Counted from the first letter of the stretch, positions 9,695 to 18,332 are shown. The stretch: DNA of 60,441 nucleotides from an uncultured Bacteroides sp. (GCA_902168085.1 CABHOP010000073.1:1-60441); one strand, 5' to 3'. The notes: generated by a model not told the origin, from the sequence alone. Numbers and translations are program-made.

Positions 9695-9760
9695 AACGCC
9701 CTGTGTAATGCAGTTGTAACGCCAAAAACTTGCAATGGGCTACTACCCGCTGCATCTTTA
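9682..9760 (+). promoter_or_regulatory. Promoter with phased GTAAC half-sites
   Basis: GTAAC at 9682, 9693 and 9716 (steps of 11 and 23 bp; the last two within TTGTAACGCC), then TTG at 9730-9732, a 20-bp spacer and CATCTTTA at 9753-9760, followed by ATCAAAC. The layout matches those at 31738 and 41205. Confidence 0.5.
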
Positions 9761-9801
9761 CAGTATCAAACCAAACCTACTAAAAAACAACATATATAGA
9801 G

Positions 9802-9897
9802 ATGATAAGAGCCATGGACAAATACTTAATATTATCCGTCATAGTAGTAGCCGTAGTGCTGCTATGTATAGCGATACTGTTATGGTACCCGCTATAA
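9802..9897 (+). CDS. 31-residue single-pass membrane peptide
   Basis: The translation is MIRAMDKYLILSV followed by an uninterrupted hydrophobic helix to LLWYPL. A well-formed promoter lies 40-70 bp upstream and a terminator some 230 bp downstream. A second ATG (9814) is possible. Such peptides often modulate membrane complexes, but nothing here names a partner. The shared promoter type with the pilin-like genes suggests co-regulation. Confidence 0.55.
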   Translation: MIRAMDKYLILSVIVVAVVLLCIAILLWYPL

Positions 9898-10130
9898 TAT
9901 AACCGCTGTGTATATGTGTTCTTTTATCAAACAAGCAAACAAAACAAACAACTAAACCCTATTTAAGTGTTGATCTTCATTGGCCCCTTCTCTCTTCAGA
10001 GAGGGGGCATCAATAAACCGGATTCCAGACCTGACCATATAAACAAAACAAACAAAGGGTAATAAGGCAGAGATAAAAATAATGATGTATAAGGAGCCCA
10101 GAGGAGATTTCCCCCCTTCTTATGAGGCCA
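9898..10130 (+). other. Non-coding stretch with CAAAC-rich blocks and a strong hairpin
   Basis: No credible reading frame. An 11-bp stem (9983-9993 with 9998-10008, loop CTTC, one G-T pair) is flanked by A/C-rich unstructured blocks. It is probably the long 3' part of the 31-residue peptide transcript, ending at the terminator at 10131; a processed small RNA is possible. Confidence 0.4.
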
Positions 10131-10160
10131 ATGACCCGGGTTCGTCCCGGGTTATTGTTT
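10131..10160 (+). terminator. Rho-independent terminator
   Basis: Ten-base-pair stem ATGACCCGGG / CCCGGGTTAT with loop TTCGT and a downstream T-rich tail. Nearly the same core (CCCGGGTTCGTCCCGGG) recurs at 35078. Confidence 0.7.
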
Positions 10161-10175
10161 TATAGCCATACCTGC

Positions 10176-10802
10176 TTAGCCGCCTATTTCTTCTTCCAGC
10201 AGTGCATGCAGCAACCGGTTCCACTGCACTTCAGACATGCCAATGAATGCCGCAGCAGCCACTACCGCATTCCTGATGTTATCGCCCACACTATCGGTAG
10301 CTGCATTGGCCACTTCATTCCGCCCGAAATAGTAGGCCGTTACCGTTGTGCCCTGCAGGTGCACAATGAAATTGGAAGTAGCTGTTTCTGCAAAAAAATG
10401 TGCCGTATCGCCACTGCCTTCAGGATTGGCAGTAGCCCTCAGCCGCAGGCCAAATACAGCCTCCCCGTCATTGATATCATGCAGCTCTTTTATGGCTTCC
10501 GCCTTTACCCAGTCGTAGCCATCACCTTCGGCATTGCCCAATGCAGGTAGTTTTATCCGGTAATGGTCGCCTGCTTCTGCCAAGCGGTGCAGCTCGTTCC
10601 CATCTACATCCACCAGGCCCACTACGGGGCTGAGTGCCCCTTCCAGCTCATGCCATACATGGGGGTTCAGCAGGCGTTTGGTAGCACGTTCAAAAGTTTT
10701 ATGCGCCGCCTCCCCGCTTTCATGCGTTTTAGCCTGCGACAATTCATTTTGTTTGCCCTTAATACCCACCGGTACAAATTCGTTTATAAACTCCTGTATC
10801 AT
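10176..10802 (-). CDS. Conserved-looking cytoplasmic protein of unknown function
   Basis: 208 residues, no signal peptide or membrane segment, acidic and Ala-rich. Balanced codon use and a well-formed start (MIQEFINEFVPVGIKG) support a real gene. It ends in a helix (EVQWNRLLHALLEEEIGG). I recognise no family. Confidence 0.65.
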   Translation of the reverse strand: MIQEFINEFVPVGIKGKQNELSQAKTHESGEAAHKTFERATKRLLNPHVWHELEGALSPVVGLVDVDGNELHRLAEAGDHYRIKLPALGNAEGDGYDWVKAEAIKELHDINDGEAVFGLRLRATANPEGSGDTAHFFAETATSNFIVHLQGTTVTAYYFGRNEVANAATDSVGDNIRNAVVAAAAFIGMSEVQWNRLLHALLEEEIGG

Positions 10803-11074
10803 AACCCTGTGTTTATTACCCCGCTATCGCAATAAAAAACATACCATGCTATGTATGACATTCGTTTTCATTGCCAAAACCATATATAGCTAAACCGGGG
10901 AATTAACTACTTTTGCATTATGAGCATGACAGTGATGTTATAAGTTTTCTCCCCACCCATTTACTATTGGTTTATGGCCATATCGTGTATGGCCCATTCT
11001 TTCTTTTATCCAATATTCATTTTAAAAAAAACACTTTAATGAAACGCCTTCATTAAGGGGCAACTATAATTTAT
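10803..11074 (+). other. Leader region before the PhyH-type gene
   Basis: Holds a -7-like TACTTTTG at 10908-10915, a 7-codon frame at 10920-10943 (MSMTVML), and a perfect 8-bp inverted repeat TTAATGAA / TTCATTAA at 11036-11056 close to the ATG of the next gene. May be a regulated leader; no named riboswitch recognised. Confidence 0.35.
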
Positions 11075-11851
11075 ATGTCAGGTATATTAAATAAGGCTCA
11101 GATAGAGCAGTTCATCACCGATGGTTTCATTCGTATAGACGATGCTTTCCCTGCTGCCACAGCAAAAGAAGCAGTAGATATATTGTGGCAGGATATCCCT
11201 TTCGACAGGCATGCACCCGAAACGTGGACAGAACCCGTGGTATGGCTGGGTATGTATGCACAACCACCTTTTATAGCCTCTGTCAATAACGATAAGCTAT
11301 ATACCATTTTCAATCAGCTGGCAGGCCCCGGCAACTGGTTGCCTTGCAAAAGCGTAGGTGCATTCCCCGTCAGGTTTCCTTCGGCCAAAGCAGCTGCCGA
11401 TACAGGCATACATGTAGATGCAGGGTTCCCCGGTGAAGACCCGAGCGATTACTTTGGCTGGCGCATCAATGTACTGTCGAAGGGGCGTGCCTTGCTCATG
11501 CTCATCCTGTACAGCGATGTCAGCGCAGCCGATGCACCTACCGTCATCTACAAAGGCAGTCACATGTATGTAGCCCGGCTGCTATATCCCTATGGCGATG
11601 CAGGTTTGTCTTTTTCAGAACTGGCAGGTAAGCTGCATGATCTGTCGGGTTACGAAAAGGTATTGGCTACCGGCAAGGCGGGCACAATATATCTCTGCCA
11701 TCCGCATATAGCCCATGCAGCACAACCGCACCACGGCCACCGGCCACGCTTTATGGCACAGCCACCTTTACTGATGAAAGGTGCGATTGATTTGGATGAT
11801 GCAAACGCCTCACCTGTAGCCCAGGCTATACACAGGGCTGTAAAACAATAA
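11075..11851 (+). CDS. Phytanoyl-CoA dioxygenase (PhyH)-like Fe(II)/2-oxoglutarate oxygenase
   Basis: 258 residues. The double-stranded beta-helix iron site is visible as His113-x-Asp115 (TGIHVDAGFPG) with a distal His in LCHPHIAHAAQPH and a downstream Arg (HRPRFMAQP) that would bind 2-oxoglutarate. The opening EQFITDGFIRIDDAFP is typical of PhyH proteins. Hydroxylates an unknown small molecule in the cytoplasm. A strong terminator follows. Confidence 0.8.
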   Translation: MSGILNKAQIEQFITDGFIRIDDAFPAATAKEAVDILWQDIPFDRHAPETWTEPVVWLGMYAQPPFIASVNNDKLYTIFNQLAGPGNWLPCKSVGAFPVRFPSAKAAADTGIHVDAGFPGEDPSDYFGWRINVLSKGRALLMLILYSDVSAADAPTVIYKGSHMYVARLLYPYGDAGLSFSELAGKLHDLSGYEKVLATGKAGTIYLCHPHIAHAAQPHHGHRPRFMAQPPLLMKGAIDLDDANASPVAQAIHRAVKQ

Positions 11852-11862
11852 CCATATCCTTC

Positions 11863-11893
11863 ACAGCGGCTGCATATTGCAGCCGCTGTTTTT
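11863..11893 (+). terminator. Rho-independent terminator
   Basis: Perfect 11-bp stem ACAGCGGCTGC / GCAGCCGCTGT, loop ATATT, then a T run. Confidence 0.85.
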
Positions 11894-11942
11894 ATATTCC
11901 TCCTGCCATACTGTTGTCACTACGCTAATGCATCTTTGTATC

Positions 11943-12521
11943 ATGGCAAAGCAATCGCAAACCCTGGCACTGAAAAACATAAAGGAATGGCGCACATGGC
12001 TATCGAAAAACCATGAAAGTAACGATACCATATGGCTCGTTATCACTAAAAAAGATGCTCCGAAGCAAACCATTAGCCGTGGCGAAGCATTGGATGAAGC
12101 ACTGTGCTATGGCTGGATAGATGGCACTACGCATCCGGGAGATGCACATACCTATGTGCAATCCTTCAGCCGCCGCAAACCTAAAAGCATGTGGAGTAAA
12201 ATAAACAAAGACAAAGTAGCCCTGTTGATAAAAGAAGGCCGCATGGCGCAGCCGGGGCTCGATGCTATAAAAGCCGCCAAAGCCAATGGCTACTGGACCA
12301 TACTGGATGATATTGATAACCTCACCATCCCGCCCCACCTGCAAGCTGCGTTGGCAAAGAACCCCAAAGCCGCAAAAATGTTTGAAACCCTCAGCCCCAG
12401 CGATAAGAAACGCCTGCTGGTATGGATAAAATTCGCACAGCGCCCCGAAACAAGGCAGAAACGTATAGATGAAATTATAGCCGACTGTGCGGCGGGTAAG
12501 AAGCCGAAGTATTTGGGTTAA
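11943..12521 (+). CDS. YdeI/OmpD-associated family protein
   Basis: 192 residues from ATG 11943; promoter box GCATCTTTG lies just upstream. Family hallmarks: EWRTWLSKNHES, TIWLVITKKD, EALDEALCYGWIDG, SFSRRKPKSMWSKINKDKV, and the C-terminal SDKKRLLVWIKFAQRPETRQKRI. Named after a protein linked to bacteriocin protection; the biochemical role is unknown. Ends 2 bp from the convergent sensor gene. A second member, built on DUF1905, lies at 35312. Confidence 0.85.
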   Translation: MAKQSQTLALKNIKEWRTWLSKNHESNDTIWLVITKKDAPKQTISRGEALDEALCYGWIDGTTHPGDAHTYVQSFSRRKPKSMWSKINKDKVALLIKEGRMAQPGLDAIKAAKANGYWTILDDIDNLTIPPHLQAALAKNPKAAKMFETLSPSDKKRLLVWIKFAQRPETRQKRIDEIIADCAAGKKPKYLG

Positions 12522-12523
12522 CG

Positions 12524-14728
12524 TCAACCCTTGCTCGTATTCTGGCTGATGCTGCGTATCACATCATCCAGTTGTGTGGCAGTAGCTTTTATGTGTTGTA
12601 ATATTTCGTGCTGGCGGTTGTCGGTAGATGTTTCTTCCAGCAGGTTTACCAGCCCCATCAGGGTGGCCAGTGGCGCACGCACCACGTGCGATTGCTGCCA
12701 GGCTATTTCCTGCATTTTGTTTTCCGTTGCTTTAGCGGCGGTTATATCCAGGCAGGCACCTATCATTTTCTGTGGTTCGCCCTCGCTGTTCAGTATCAGC
12801 CGCCCCCACGATTTCAGGTGGCGCACTTCGCCATCGGGCCTTACAATGCGCTCTTCAAACACCACATCTTCATGCGTATGCAGTACACTTTCTACCGTAT
12901 GCTGCACGCGTGCCTTGTCATCGGGGTGCAGGCGCGAAAGATAGCCTTCAAAGTCGGCCTTAAAGGTTTTCTTATCCAGGCCGTATATTTTATACAGTAC
13001 GTCCGACCAGGTTACTTTGTTGCTGTTGATGTCCCACTGCCAGCTACCAAAGTTGGCCAGCGATTGCCCCTGCAGCACCACCATATTCATCTCCTGCATC
13101 TTTTCCGAATACTGCTTGTATTCCAGTATCAGCTTCAGTATCGCCACCGTGCGCGATATCACTTCCATTTCCGTAGCAGTAGGTGCTTTCACTTTATCAT
13201 AATACACGCCCAGCACCGCTATCACATCGCCCTGTGTATCCATTACCGGGTGCGACCAGCAGGCTTTCAGCCCATAGGGCAATATCATATCTCTATAAGG
13301 TGCCCAGCGCACATCGGTTGCTATATCGCTTACTATCACTACTTCCCTGGCATAGGCCGCCGCGCCGCAGGAACCTGCCAGCGGCCCTATCTCCAGCCCT
13401 TCTATCTGCTGCAGGTAGCTTTCCGGCAATGAGGGTGCAGCCCATGAATATAGCCTATCGTCGTTCACAGCCATTACAGAGCATTTCATATCGGGAAAAA
13501 GCTGCTCCATACCCTGCACATACTTGTGCAGTATGGCTTCCACATGCACATCCTTCTGCACGCTCATTTCCAGCACTTCCTTCTCCAGGTGGTCCATGGC
13601 GGCCATCAGTTTCGATTCCGTAATATCCACCATGATACCACGCAGCAAATGCGGCTTGCCTTCTGCTGCTACTACCGATACAAAGTCGCGTATCCATGCC
13701 AGTGAGCCATCGGCTTTTATCATCCGGTAGTCGAAGGAATGGTTGCGTAGTTGCTGTGTTTGTGCATGGCAATAGGTGACGGCATAGTCAGTATCTTCCT
13801 TATATATATGGTCTTTCCAAAAGCTAGGCGATGCCAGCCATTCCTGCGGCGTATAGCCTAATATACGCGCCACACTTTCACTAACAAAGGTGAATGCAAG
13901 TGTTTGCGCATCGGCTTCCCATACCACGCCCTCTACGGCCTGCAGCAACGATTGGTATAAATCATTCGATTTTATAAGGGCTTGCCTGGTTTCTTTTATA
14001 TCGGTAACATCCTGTGCGGTGCCGAATATGCGTATGGGCATACCATCTTTCAGTTCTGCACTACCTGTACTGCGCAGCCATCGCAGGTTACCTTTTGCGG
14101 TTCGTATCTCTACCTCTATATCAAAGGGTTGCCCCTTGGCTATGGCATCGGTTACGGCTTGTGTTGACAATTGGCGGTGGGCATCCGATGTATAGAAATC
14201 CATAGAGCTTTCTACCGTTGGCTGATAATCGGCAGGTAGCTCATGCAGCTCTTTCAACCCGTCCGACCATACAGATGTATTTTCAACCAGGTTTATTTCC
14301 CATGTGCCGCTGCGCGATGCCTGTTGTGTTTCTCTTAAAAATTTTTCGTAGCGCTGCTGTTCCGCTATCAGCGATTGCATTTTGTTTTCTTCCAGTTTCA
14401 CCATCAGCAGCGCGCCATCGTCAATAGCTTTGATGGTAATATCTATTGGCCGCGAGTCTCCATCGGGGCCTGACAAATGCATGCTTACGATTTTCTTCTC
14501 ATTTACCGCCTGCAATAGATGTGAAGCTATAGCTACCTGCGATGCACCGGTGAGCATGGCCAGTAATGCATCGGCACGATGACCGTCTGCATTCACGGCT
14601 GTGGCACCCATCAGGTTTTCACAAGCACGGTTAATATCTTGAATAATAAATGCACCGCCCGTTGCAGATACCAGCATCACCGCCACAGGGCCATGCTCGT
14701 ACACACTTTTATATAGCGCTTCGTCCAT
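12524..14728 (-). CDS. PAS-PAS-PAS-GAF-PAS sensor with HisKA-like end and no ATPase domain
   Basis: 734 residues. Approximate order: PAS 1-115, PAS 125-245, PAS 255-375, GAF 385-545, PAS 555-665 (several with the GxxxDIT end motif), then a dimerisation/phosphoacceptor-like helix pair with His681 in QQSHVVRAPLATLMGLV. The protein stops 53 residues later, so the HATPase_c domain of a histidine kinase is absent. It has no membrane segment. It may be a sensor phosphorylated in trans or a scaffold. The next gene upstream is the arsenic operon in the same direction, about 130 bp away. Confidence 0.85.
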   Translation of the reverse strand: MDEALYKSVYEHGPVAVMLVSATGGAFIIQDINRACENLMGATAVNADGHRADALLAMLTGASQVAIASHLLQAVNEKKIVSMHLSGPDGDSRPIDITIKAIDDGALLMVKLEENKMQSLIAEQQRYEKFLRETQQASRSGTWEINLVENTSVWSDGLKELHELPADYQPTVESSMDFYTSDAHRQLSTQAVTDAIAKGQPFDIEVEIRTAKGNLRWLRSTGSAELKDGMPIRIFGTAQDVTDIKETRQALIKSNDLYQSLLQAVEGVVWEADAQTLAFTFVSESVARILGYTPQEWLASPSFWKDHIYKEDTDYAVTYCHAQTQQLRNHSFDYRMIKADGSLAWIRDFVSVVAAEGKPHLLRGIMVDITESKLMAAMDHLEKEVLEMSVQKDVHVEAILHKYVQGMEQLFPDMKCSVMAVNDDRLYSWAAPSLPESYLQQIEGLEIGPLAGSCGAAAYAREVVIVSDIATDVRWAPYRDMILPYGLKACWSHPVMDTQGDVIAVLGVYYDKVKAPTATEMEVISRTVAILKLILEYKQYSEKMQEMNMVVLQGQSLANFGSWQWDINSNKVTWSDVLYKIYGLDKKTFKADFEGYLSRLHPDDKARVQHTVESVLHTHEDVVFEERIVRPDGEVRHLKSWGRLILNSEGEPQKMIGACLDITAAKATENKMQEIAWQQSHVVRAPLATLMGLVNLLEETSTDNRQHEILQHIKATATQLDDVIRSISQNTSKG

Positions 14729-14858
14729 CCAGGGTGCTTTACAACGGTGAAATAAATTTTTACTACCAGGGGTACTCTTATGTAACTACCCTAATATAAA
14801 ACATTTTATTATTGAAACCAAAGAAAAAACAGCACGCGCCACACAAAAAATGCTATTG

Positions 14859-15248
14859 TTATAACGTAGCAATCAATTCTTTAACTAATGTGCCTATCTG
14901 GTCGCGCACAGTATTAAAATCTGCAGGCTCCATATTGCGCGGGTCGGGTATCTGCCAGTCTATATGTTGTTTTGCAGGCATCCAGGGGCAGGCATCGCCA
15001 CAGCCCATAGTCACCACGGCATCAAAGGGGGCATCGGCTTTTACTTCGTCCAATGTTTTGCTATGATGTGCATTCAGGTCGTAGCCCAGTTCCTTCATAG
15101 CAACTATGGCCTTGGGGTTCACTTTGCCACTGGGGTTGGAACCCGCACTGTAGCCCGCTACGCTTCCGTTGCCATACATATTGGCAAAAGCCTGCGCCAT
15201 CTGGCTGCGGTTGCTGTTTTCTATACACACAAACAGTATTTTCTTCAT
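14859..15248 (-). CDS. arsC: Arsenate reductase, low-molecular-weight phosphatase type
   Basis: 129 residues. The phosphatase-type P-loop CxxxxxRS is at Cys8-Ser15 (CIENSNRS); Cys83 and Cys87 (GCGDACPW) are positioned for the disulfide relay of thioredoxin-linked ArsC enzymes; the general-acid loop is IPDPRNM. It reduces arsenate to arsenite in the cytoplasm. The ATG at 15248 overlaps the stop codon of the upstream small gene (ATGA), indicating translational coupling. It is the last gene of the operon. Confidence 0.88.
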   Translation of the reverse strand: MKKILFVCIENSNRSQMAQAFANMYGNGSVAGYSAGSNPSGKVNPKAIVAMKELGYDLNAHHSKTLDEVKADAPFDAVVTMGCGDACPWMPAKQHIDWQIPDPRNMEPADFNTVRDQIGTLVKELIATL

Positions 15249-15400
15249 CGGTCTATTTTTATGACGCTGATGGCTATCCACAGCAGGTTGATGATAGTAA
15301 ACCGCGGGTCGAAACCATAGGCCATGTTCAGGCCTATGATTCCCGCGAGTATGATGCCAAAACGCTTATGGCGCAAAAGGTATGCTTTCGTTCTTTCCAT
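15245..15400 (-). CDS. Small membrane protein within the arsenic operon
   Basis: 51 residues from ATG 15400 (MERTKAYLLRHKRFG), with two hydrophobic segments (IILAGIIGLNMAYG and FTIINLLWIAISVI). A longer version would require a TTG start overlapping arsM and is not preferred. It sits between arsM and arsC with an ATGA overlap to arsC. No family recognised; too short to be a known arsenite permease (ArsB or Acr3). Confidence 0.65.
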   Translation of the reverse strand: MERTKAYLLRHKRFGIILAGIIGLNMAYGFDPRFTIINLLWIAISVIKIDR

Positions 15401-15423
15401 CGAATGGTTGTATGATCCGTTTA

Positions 15424-16263
15424 TTAACAACAGCCTGAACCCGGCTCACAACAACCTGCCTGTTTTTCGGCATACACCGTTATACTGTAGATGCCTGTTT
15501 TGCTTTCTTTATACGCTGTTATTTCTTCGTCTGTTAAATAGTTCTTCAGTATATCATCGGGTATTACTATCGCTTTCTGCTTCTGCACGATGGCGTTTTT
15601 AAACCCATTCTTATTGATGAGCGCCAGGTATGCATCGCGCTGTATAGCACCCGATACGCAACCGGCATACATCTCAGCAGCCTGTTGCAGTTTTTCCGGC
15701 AGTTCGCCCACCAGCACTACATCCGATATGCTGAAGTGCCCGCCGGTTTTCAGCACGCGGTATATCTCTTTGAAAACATTGTCTTTATTCGGCACCAGGT
15801 TCAGCACACAGTTGCTCACCACTACATCGGCCACGTTAGCTGTCACGGGCATTTTCTCTATATCCCCCTGCCTGAACTCTACATTGTTATAACCCAGTTT
15901 CTCGGCATTGGCACGTGCTTTCTCTATCATCTGCTCGGTAAAGTCTATACCTATCACCTTACCGGTTTCACCTACTACGCCTCGCGCTACAAAGCAGTCG
16001 TTGCCCGCACCACTACCCAGGTCTATCACCGTATCACCGGCTTTCATCTGTGCATACTCGGTAGGCAGGCCACAGCCCAAGCCCAGGTCTGCATCGGGGT
16101 TATAGCCCTCCAGTTGGCTGTAGTCATCACTCATGATGTTATACACCTCGGTAGAACAGCCACCTACACCGCAGCACGATGCCATATTGGTTTCTTTGTC
16201 TTGCATGGCTATTTCGGCATATTTCTGCCTTACCAGCTCTTTCAGTTCATTGTCGCTTTTCAT
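15424..16263 (-). CDS. arsM: Arsenite S-adenosylmethionine methyltransferase
   Basis: 279 residues. SAM motif DLGSGAGNDC; the cysteines expected of bacterial ArsM are present (Cys64 in LGLGCGLP, Cys152 in SNCVLNLVP, Cys202 in AGCVSGA), with extra CC pairs at residues 30-31 and at the C-terminus (GCCEPGSGCC) that may bind arsenite. It converts arsenite to methylated, partly volatile species in the cytoplasm. It lies 56 bp after arsR. Confidence 0.93.
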   Translation of the reverse strand: MKSDNELKELVRQKYAEIAMQDKETNMASCCGVGGCSTEVYNIMSDDYSQLEGYNPDADLGLGCGLPTEYAQMKAGDTVIDLGSGAGNDCFVARGVVGETGKVIGIDFTEQMIEKARANAEKLGYNNVEFRQGDIEKMPVTANVADVVVSNCVLNLVPNKDNVFKEIYRVLKTGGHFSISDVVLVGELPEKLQQAAEMYAGCVSGAIQRDAYLALINKNGFKNAIVQKQKAIVIPDDILKNYLTDEEITAYKESKTGIYSITVYAEKQAGCCEPGSGCC

Positions 16264-16319
16264 TGATAAAATGTGTTTGGTTCTTTATTGCAATATTGCG
16301 ATTAATTTGGGTAAAATTT

Positions 16320-16655
16320 TTAGCAGCACTTATCGCTTGCAGCCACTTCTTTAAAAAATACTTCAAATACCTGCCTGTAGCTGTTCCATACTTTCGGGTT
16401 GATGCAGTAGCATACGCTGGTACCTTCTACGTTGCCTTGTATCAATCCTATGTTTTTCAGCTCTTTCAGGTGTTGCGAAATAGTGGCCTGTGCCAGCCCC
16501 AGCTCATCTACCAGGTCGCCGCAAATGCAGGCATTGGCTTTCAGCAATTCCTGCAGTATGGCTATACGTGCCGGGTGTGCTATGGCTTTAGCCATGGCGG
16601 CTATCTCATTCTGCTTCTTCGTAAATAAGTCTGACTTTGTCGTACCCATATTCAT
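16320..16655 (-). CDS. arsR: ArsR-family metalloregulator
   Basis: 111 residues; winged HTH ([29 protein letters not shown]). Candidate As(III) ligands are Cys43 and Cys45 ([10 protein letters not shown]), with further cysteines at 82, 84 and a terminal CC. Expected to repress its own operon until arsenite binds. The ATG at 16655 overlaps an inverted repeat; ATG 16649 is an alternative. Confidence 0.9.
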   Translation of the reverse strand: MNMGTTKSDLFTKKQNEIAAMAKAIAHPARIAILQELLKANACICGDLVDELGLAQATISQHLKELKNIGLIQGNVEGTSVCYCINPKVWNSYRQVFEVFFKEVAASDKCC

Positions 16656-16669
16656 CGTAAAATTACGAT
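16654..16669. promoter_or_regulatory. Candidate ArsR operator
   Basis: Inverted repeat ATCGTAA-AA-TTACGAT overlapping the arsR start codon. Position fits autorepression, but the operator is inferred only. Confidence 0.4.
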
Positions 16670-16731
16670 AGATATTTTTATAACCAAATTAATTTTCTGA
16701 AAACAGCCATTCAGGCATTTATAAATAGCCC

Positions 16732-16739
16732 TACATTTG
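16732..16739 (+). promoter_or_regulatory. -7 box TACATTTG
   Basis: Perfect TAnnTTTG match 25 bp before the VOC gene ATG; no clear -33 element. Confidence 0.5.
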
Positions 16740-16764
16740 CCCTTCACCCACTAACAATATAACT

Positions 16765-17217
16765 ATGGCAATCGTAAACATTTATCTGAATTTCGACGGC
16801 AATTGCGAACAGGCGTTCGACTTTTACAAATCCGTATTCGGTGGCGAATACCCTTACATTGGCCGCTTTAAAGACATGCCGCCTTCTGAGGATGCCAGCA
16901 AGCAGGTACCGGAAGAAATGGCCAACCGCATTATGCACGTATCACTGCCTATAAGCAAGGAAACCATGCTGATGGGTAGCGATACCGGCGGCGAATGGGC
17001 AGCCAACTTCAAACAAGGCAACAACTTCTCTATCTCTGTAAATGCAGCCAGCAAAGACGAGGCCGACCGCATATTCAATGCCCTGTCTGCAGGCGGGCAG
17101 GTAACCATGCCATTGGCCAATACCTTCTGGGGCGATTACTTTGGTATGCTTACCGATAAGTTCGGCATCAACTGGATGATGAGCTACAACGAGCAGCAAG
17201 CCACACAACAAGCCTAA
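16765..17217 (+). CDS. VOC-family protein, PhnB/3-dmu-9_3-mt type
   Basis: 150 residues. Opens with IYLNFDGNCEQAFDFYKSVFGG and carries MLMGSDTGG and the late motif FWGDYFGMLTDKFGINWMMSY, all typical of the PhnB-like branch of the vicinal-oxygen-chelate superfamily. Function unassigned in this branch. It is monocistronic, divergent from arsR, with its own terminator. A partial relative is at the right window edge (60342). Confidence 0.88.
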   Translation: MAIVNIYLNFDGNCEQAFDFYKSVFGGEYPYIGRFKDMPPSEDASKQVPEEMANRIMHVSLPISKETMLMGSDTGGEWAANFKQGNNFSISVNAASKDEADRIFNALSAGGQVTMPLANTFWGDYFGMLTDKFGINWMMSYNEQQATQQA

Positions 17218-17224
17218 ATACAAG

Positions 17225-17250
17225 AAGAGCCGCGATGAGCGGCTCTTTTA
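17225..17250 (+). terminator. Rho-independent terminator
   Basis: Perfect 9-bp stem AAGAGCCGC / GCGGCTCTT, loop GATGA, T run. Confidence 0.85.
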
Positions 17251-17335
17251 TTTTCTACTATACTTTATGTTAGCTCATCTGCCGGGAACAATTAAAAAAA
17301 CCCACAGTTACGCAAACTCCTTTTGGGAAGAGCTA

Positions 17336-17749
17336 TTAACCGTCGATGTGCAGGTTCACGCCATTGAAGTGTATATCCAGTCCATGCGGATTAGCAGTAC
17401 ATGGGCAAGAACCCATTTGGCCGTGCTGCACGACACCGGGACAAGGAACCGGCGGAGCAGATTGGTCTTGTATGATGGTAGGTGTATTGGTACAGCCTGT
17501 ACTACTTGCATCATACCGTACTTCAAAACCTAATATCTCACCCGGGCTACAACTGGTAATGGTAAGGCTAACCATTGAAGTTGCAGGCACAGATATCCAC
17601 GTAGTTGAAGGATAGCTAACAGTACATGTTACAGGGTCTATACATACCTGCCTGTATTCTACATCGCACCCTGAGCCGTTCGCTGCAAACTGTGCCTGTG
17701 CTGTGTAGCCGCATACAAATAGCAATGCCATTAAAAATAACTGTTTCAT
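17336..17749 (-). CDS. Small secreted cysteine-containing protein, family A
   Basis: 137 residues from ATG 17749; signal peptide MKQLFLMALLFVCGYTAQAQ. Mature part has paired cysteines (YRQVCIDPVTCTVSY, ITSCSPGEILGFEVRY, SCPCTANPHG) and ends DIHFNGVNLHIDG. It is a clear paralogue of the gene at 49097: shared pattern R-x-(x)-Q-V-C-x-D-P-x-x-C-T, a central G-E-x-x-G-[FY] segment and a short GxxLxI end. Probably disulfide-stabilised and extracytoplasmic. Function unknown. Confidence 0.65.
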   Translation of the reverse strand: MKQLFLMALLFVCGYTAQAQFAANGSGCDVEYRQVCIDPVTCTVSYPSTTWISVPATSMVSLTITSCSPGEILGFEVRYDASSTGCTNTPTIIQDQSAPPVPCPGVVQHGQMGSCPCTANPHGLDIHFNGVNLHIDG

Positions 17750-17798
17750 GGTTTTAAGATTTTTTGGTGAACACACAAGGTACGCACATATACCAAAA

Positions 17799-17819
17799 AA
17801 ACAACCAGTGTTTTAACGG
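17799..17819 (-). promoter_or_regulatory. CCGTTA-N7-GGTTGTTT element
   Basis: On the minus strand: CCGTTA, seven bases, GGTTGTTT, about 50 bp before the family A gene; a -7-like TACCTTG follows. The identical pattern with the same spacing precedes the paralogue (49024-49044). Confidence 0.45.
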
Positions 17820-17945
17820 GACTTTTCGGGGTCGTCCTGCTGTATCGCACCTGCAATGTGGAGACTTGTCAAATGACCATACACAACCAATGCAATGGCA
17901 AGTGAACGAAGCAATATCCCGCTATGTCATGGTAGGAATTCCTGT

Positions 17946-18332
17946 TCATGCAGCTATCTGCCTGCGCGCTTTCCGGTTATACCATATCAACAGTATGCCG
18001 GTTACAATAAACGGCACTGCCGATAATAGTATACGGATGTTCATACCCATAATGCCGATGATGAATATCATGACCATTATAAGGCTCAGGCACAGCAGCC
18101 CCACCATGCTCACCCACTTGCTGGGCATTTTCTGAAACAGGGTAAACAACAGCAGCAATTGCCCCACTATCGGCACCAGTACAAAGGGGTGCATAAACGC
18201 CTGCTTATCGGGGGTTTTTACAAAGAGCAACTGGTATTCCACCTCGAAGAGAAAGGCATGCATCCCTTTCCCCCATTCCAGGTAGCCTATCAGCGATGTC
18301 AGCAGCAGGCAGGCATTCAGTAGTTTTCTCAT
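17946..18332 (-). CDS. Four-helix membrane protein of unknown function
   Basis: 128 residues with hydrophobic helices at about 5-20, 47-66, 75-95 and 98-117 and a basic C-terminus (WYNRKARRQIAA). Resembles small uncharacterised integral membrane proteins of Bacteroidota. Not recognised further. Confidence 0.65.
   Translation of the reverse strand: MRKLLNACLLLTSLIGYLEWGKGMHAFLFEVEYQLLFVKTPDKQAFMHPFVLVPIVGQLLLLFTLFQKMPSKWVSMVGLLCLSLIMVMIFIIGIMGMNIRILLSAVPFIVTGILLIWYNRKARRQIAA

Noticed and set aside
12608-13432. Long plus-strand open frame opposite the sensor gene
   Set aside because: Shadow of the PAS/GAF coding strand; composition is atypical of protein (His/Tyr/Arg-rich) and there are no motifs.
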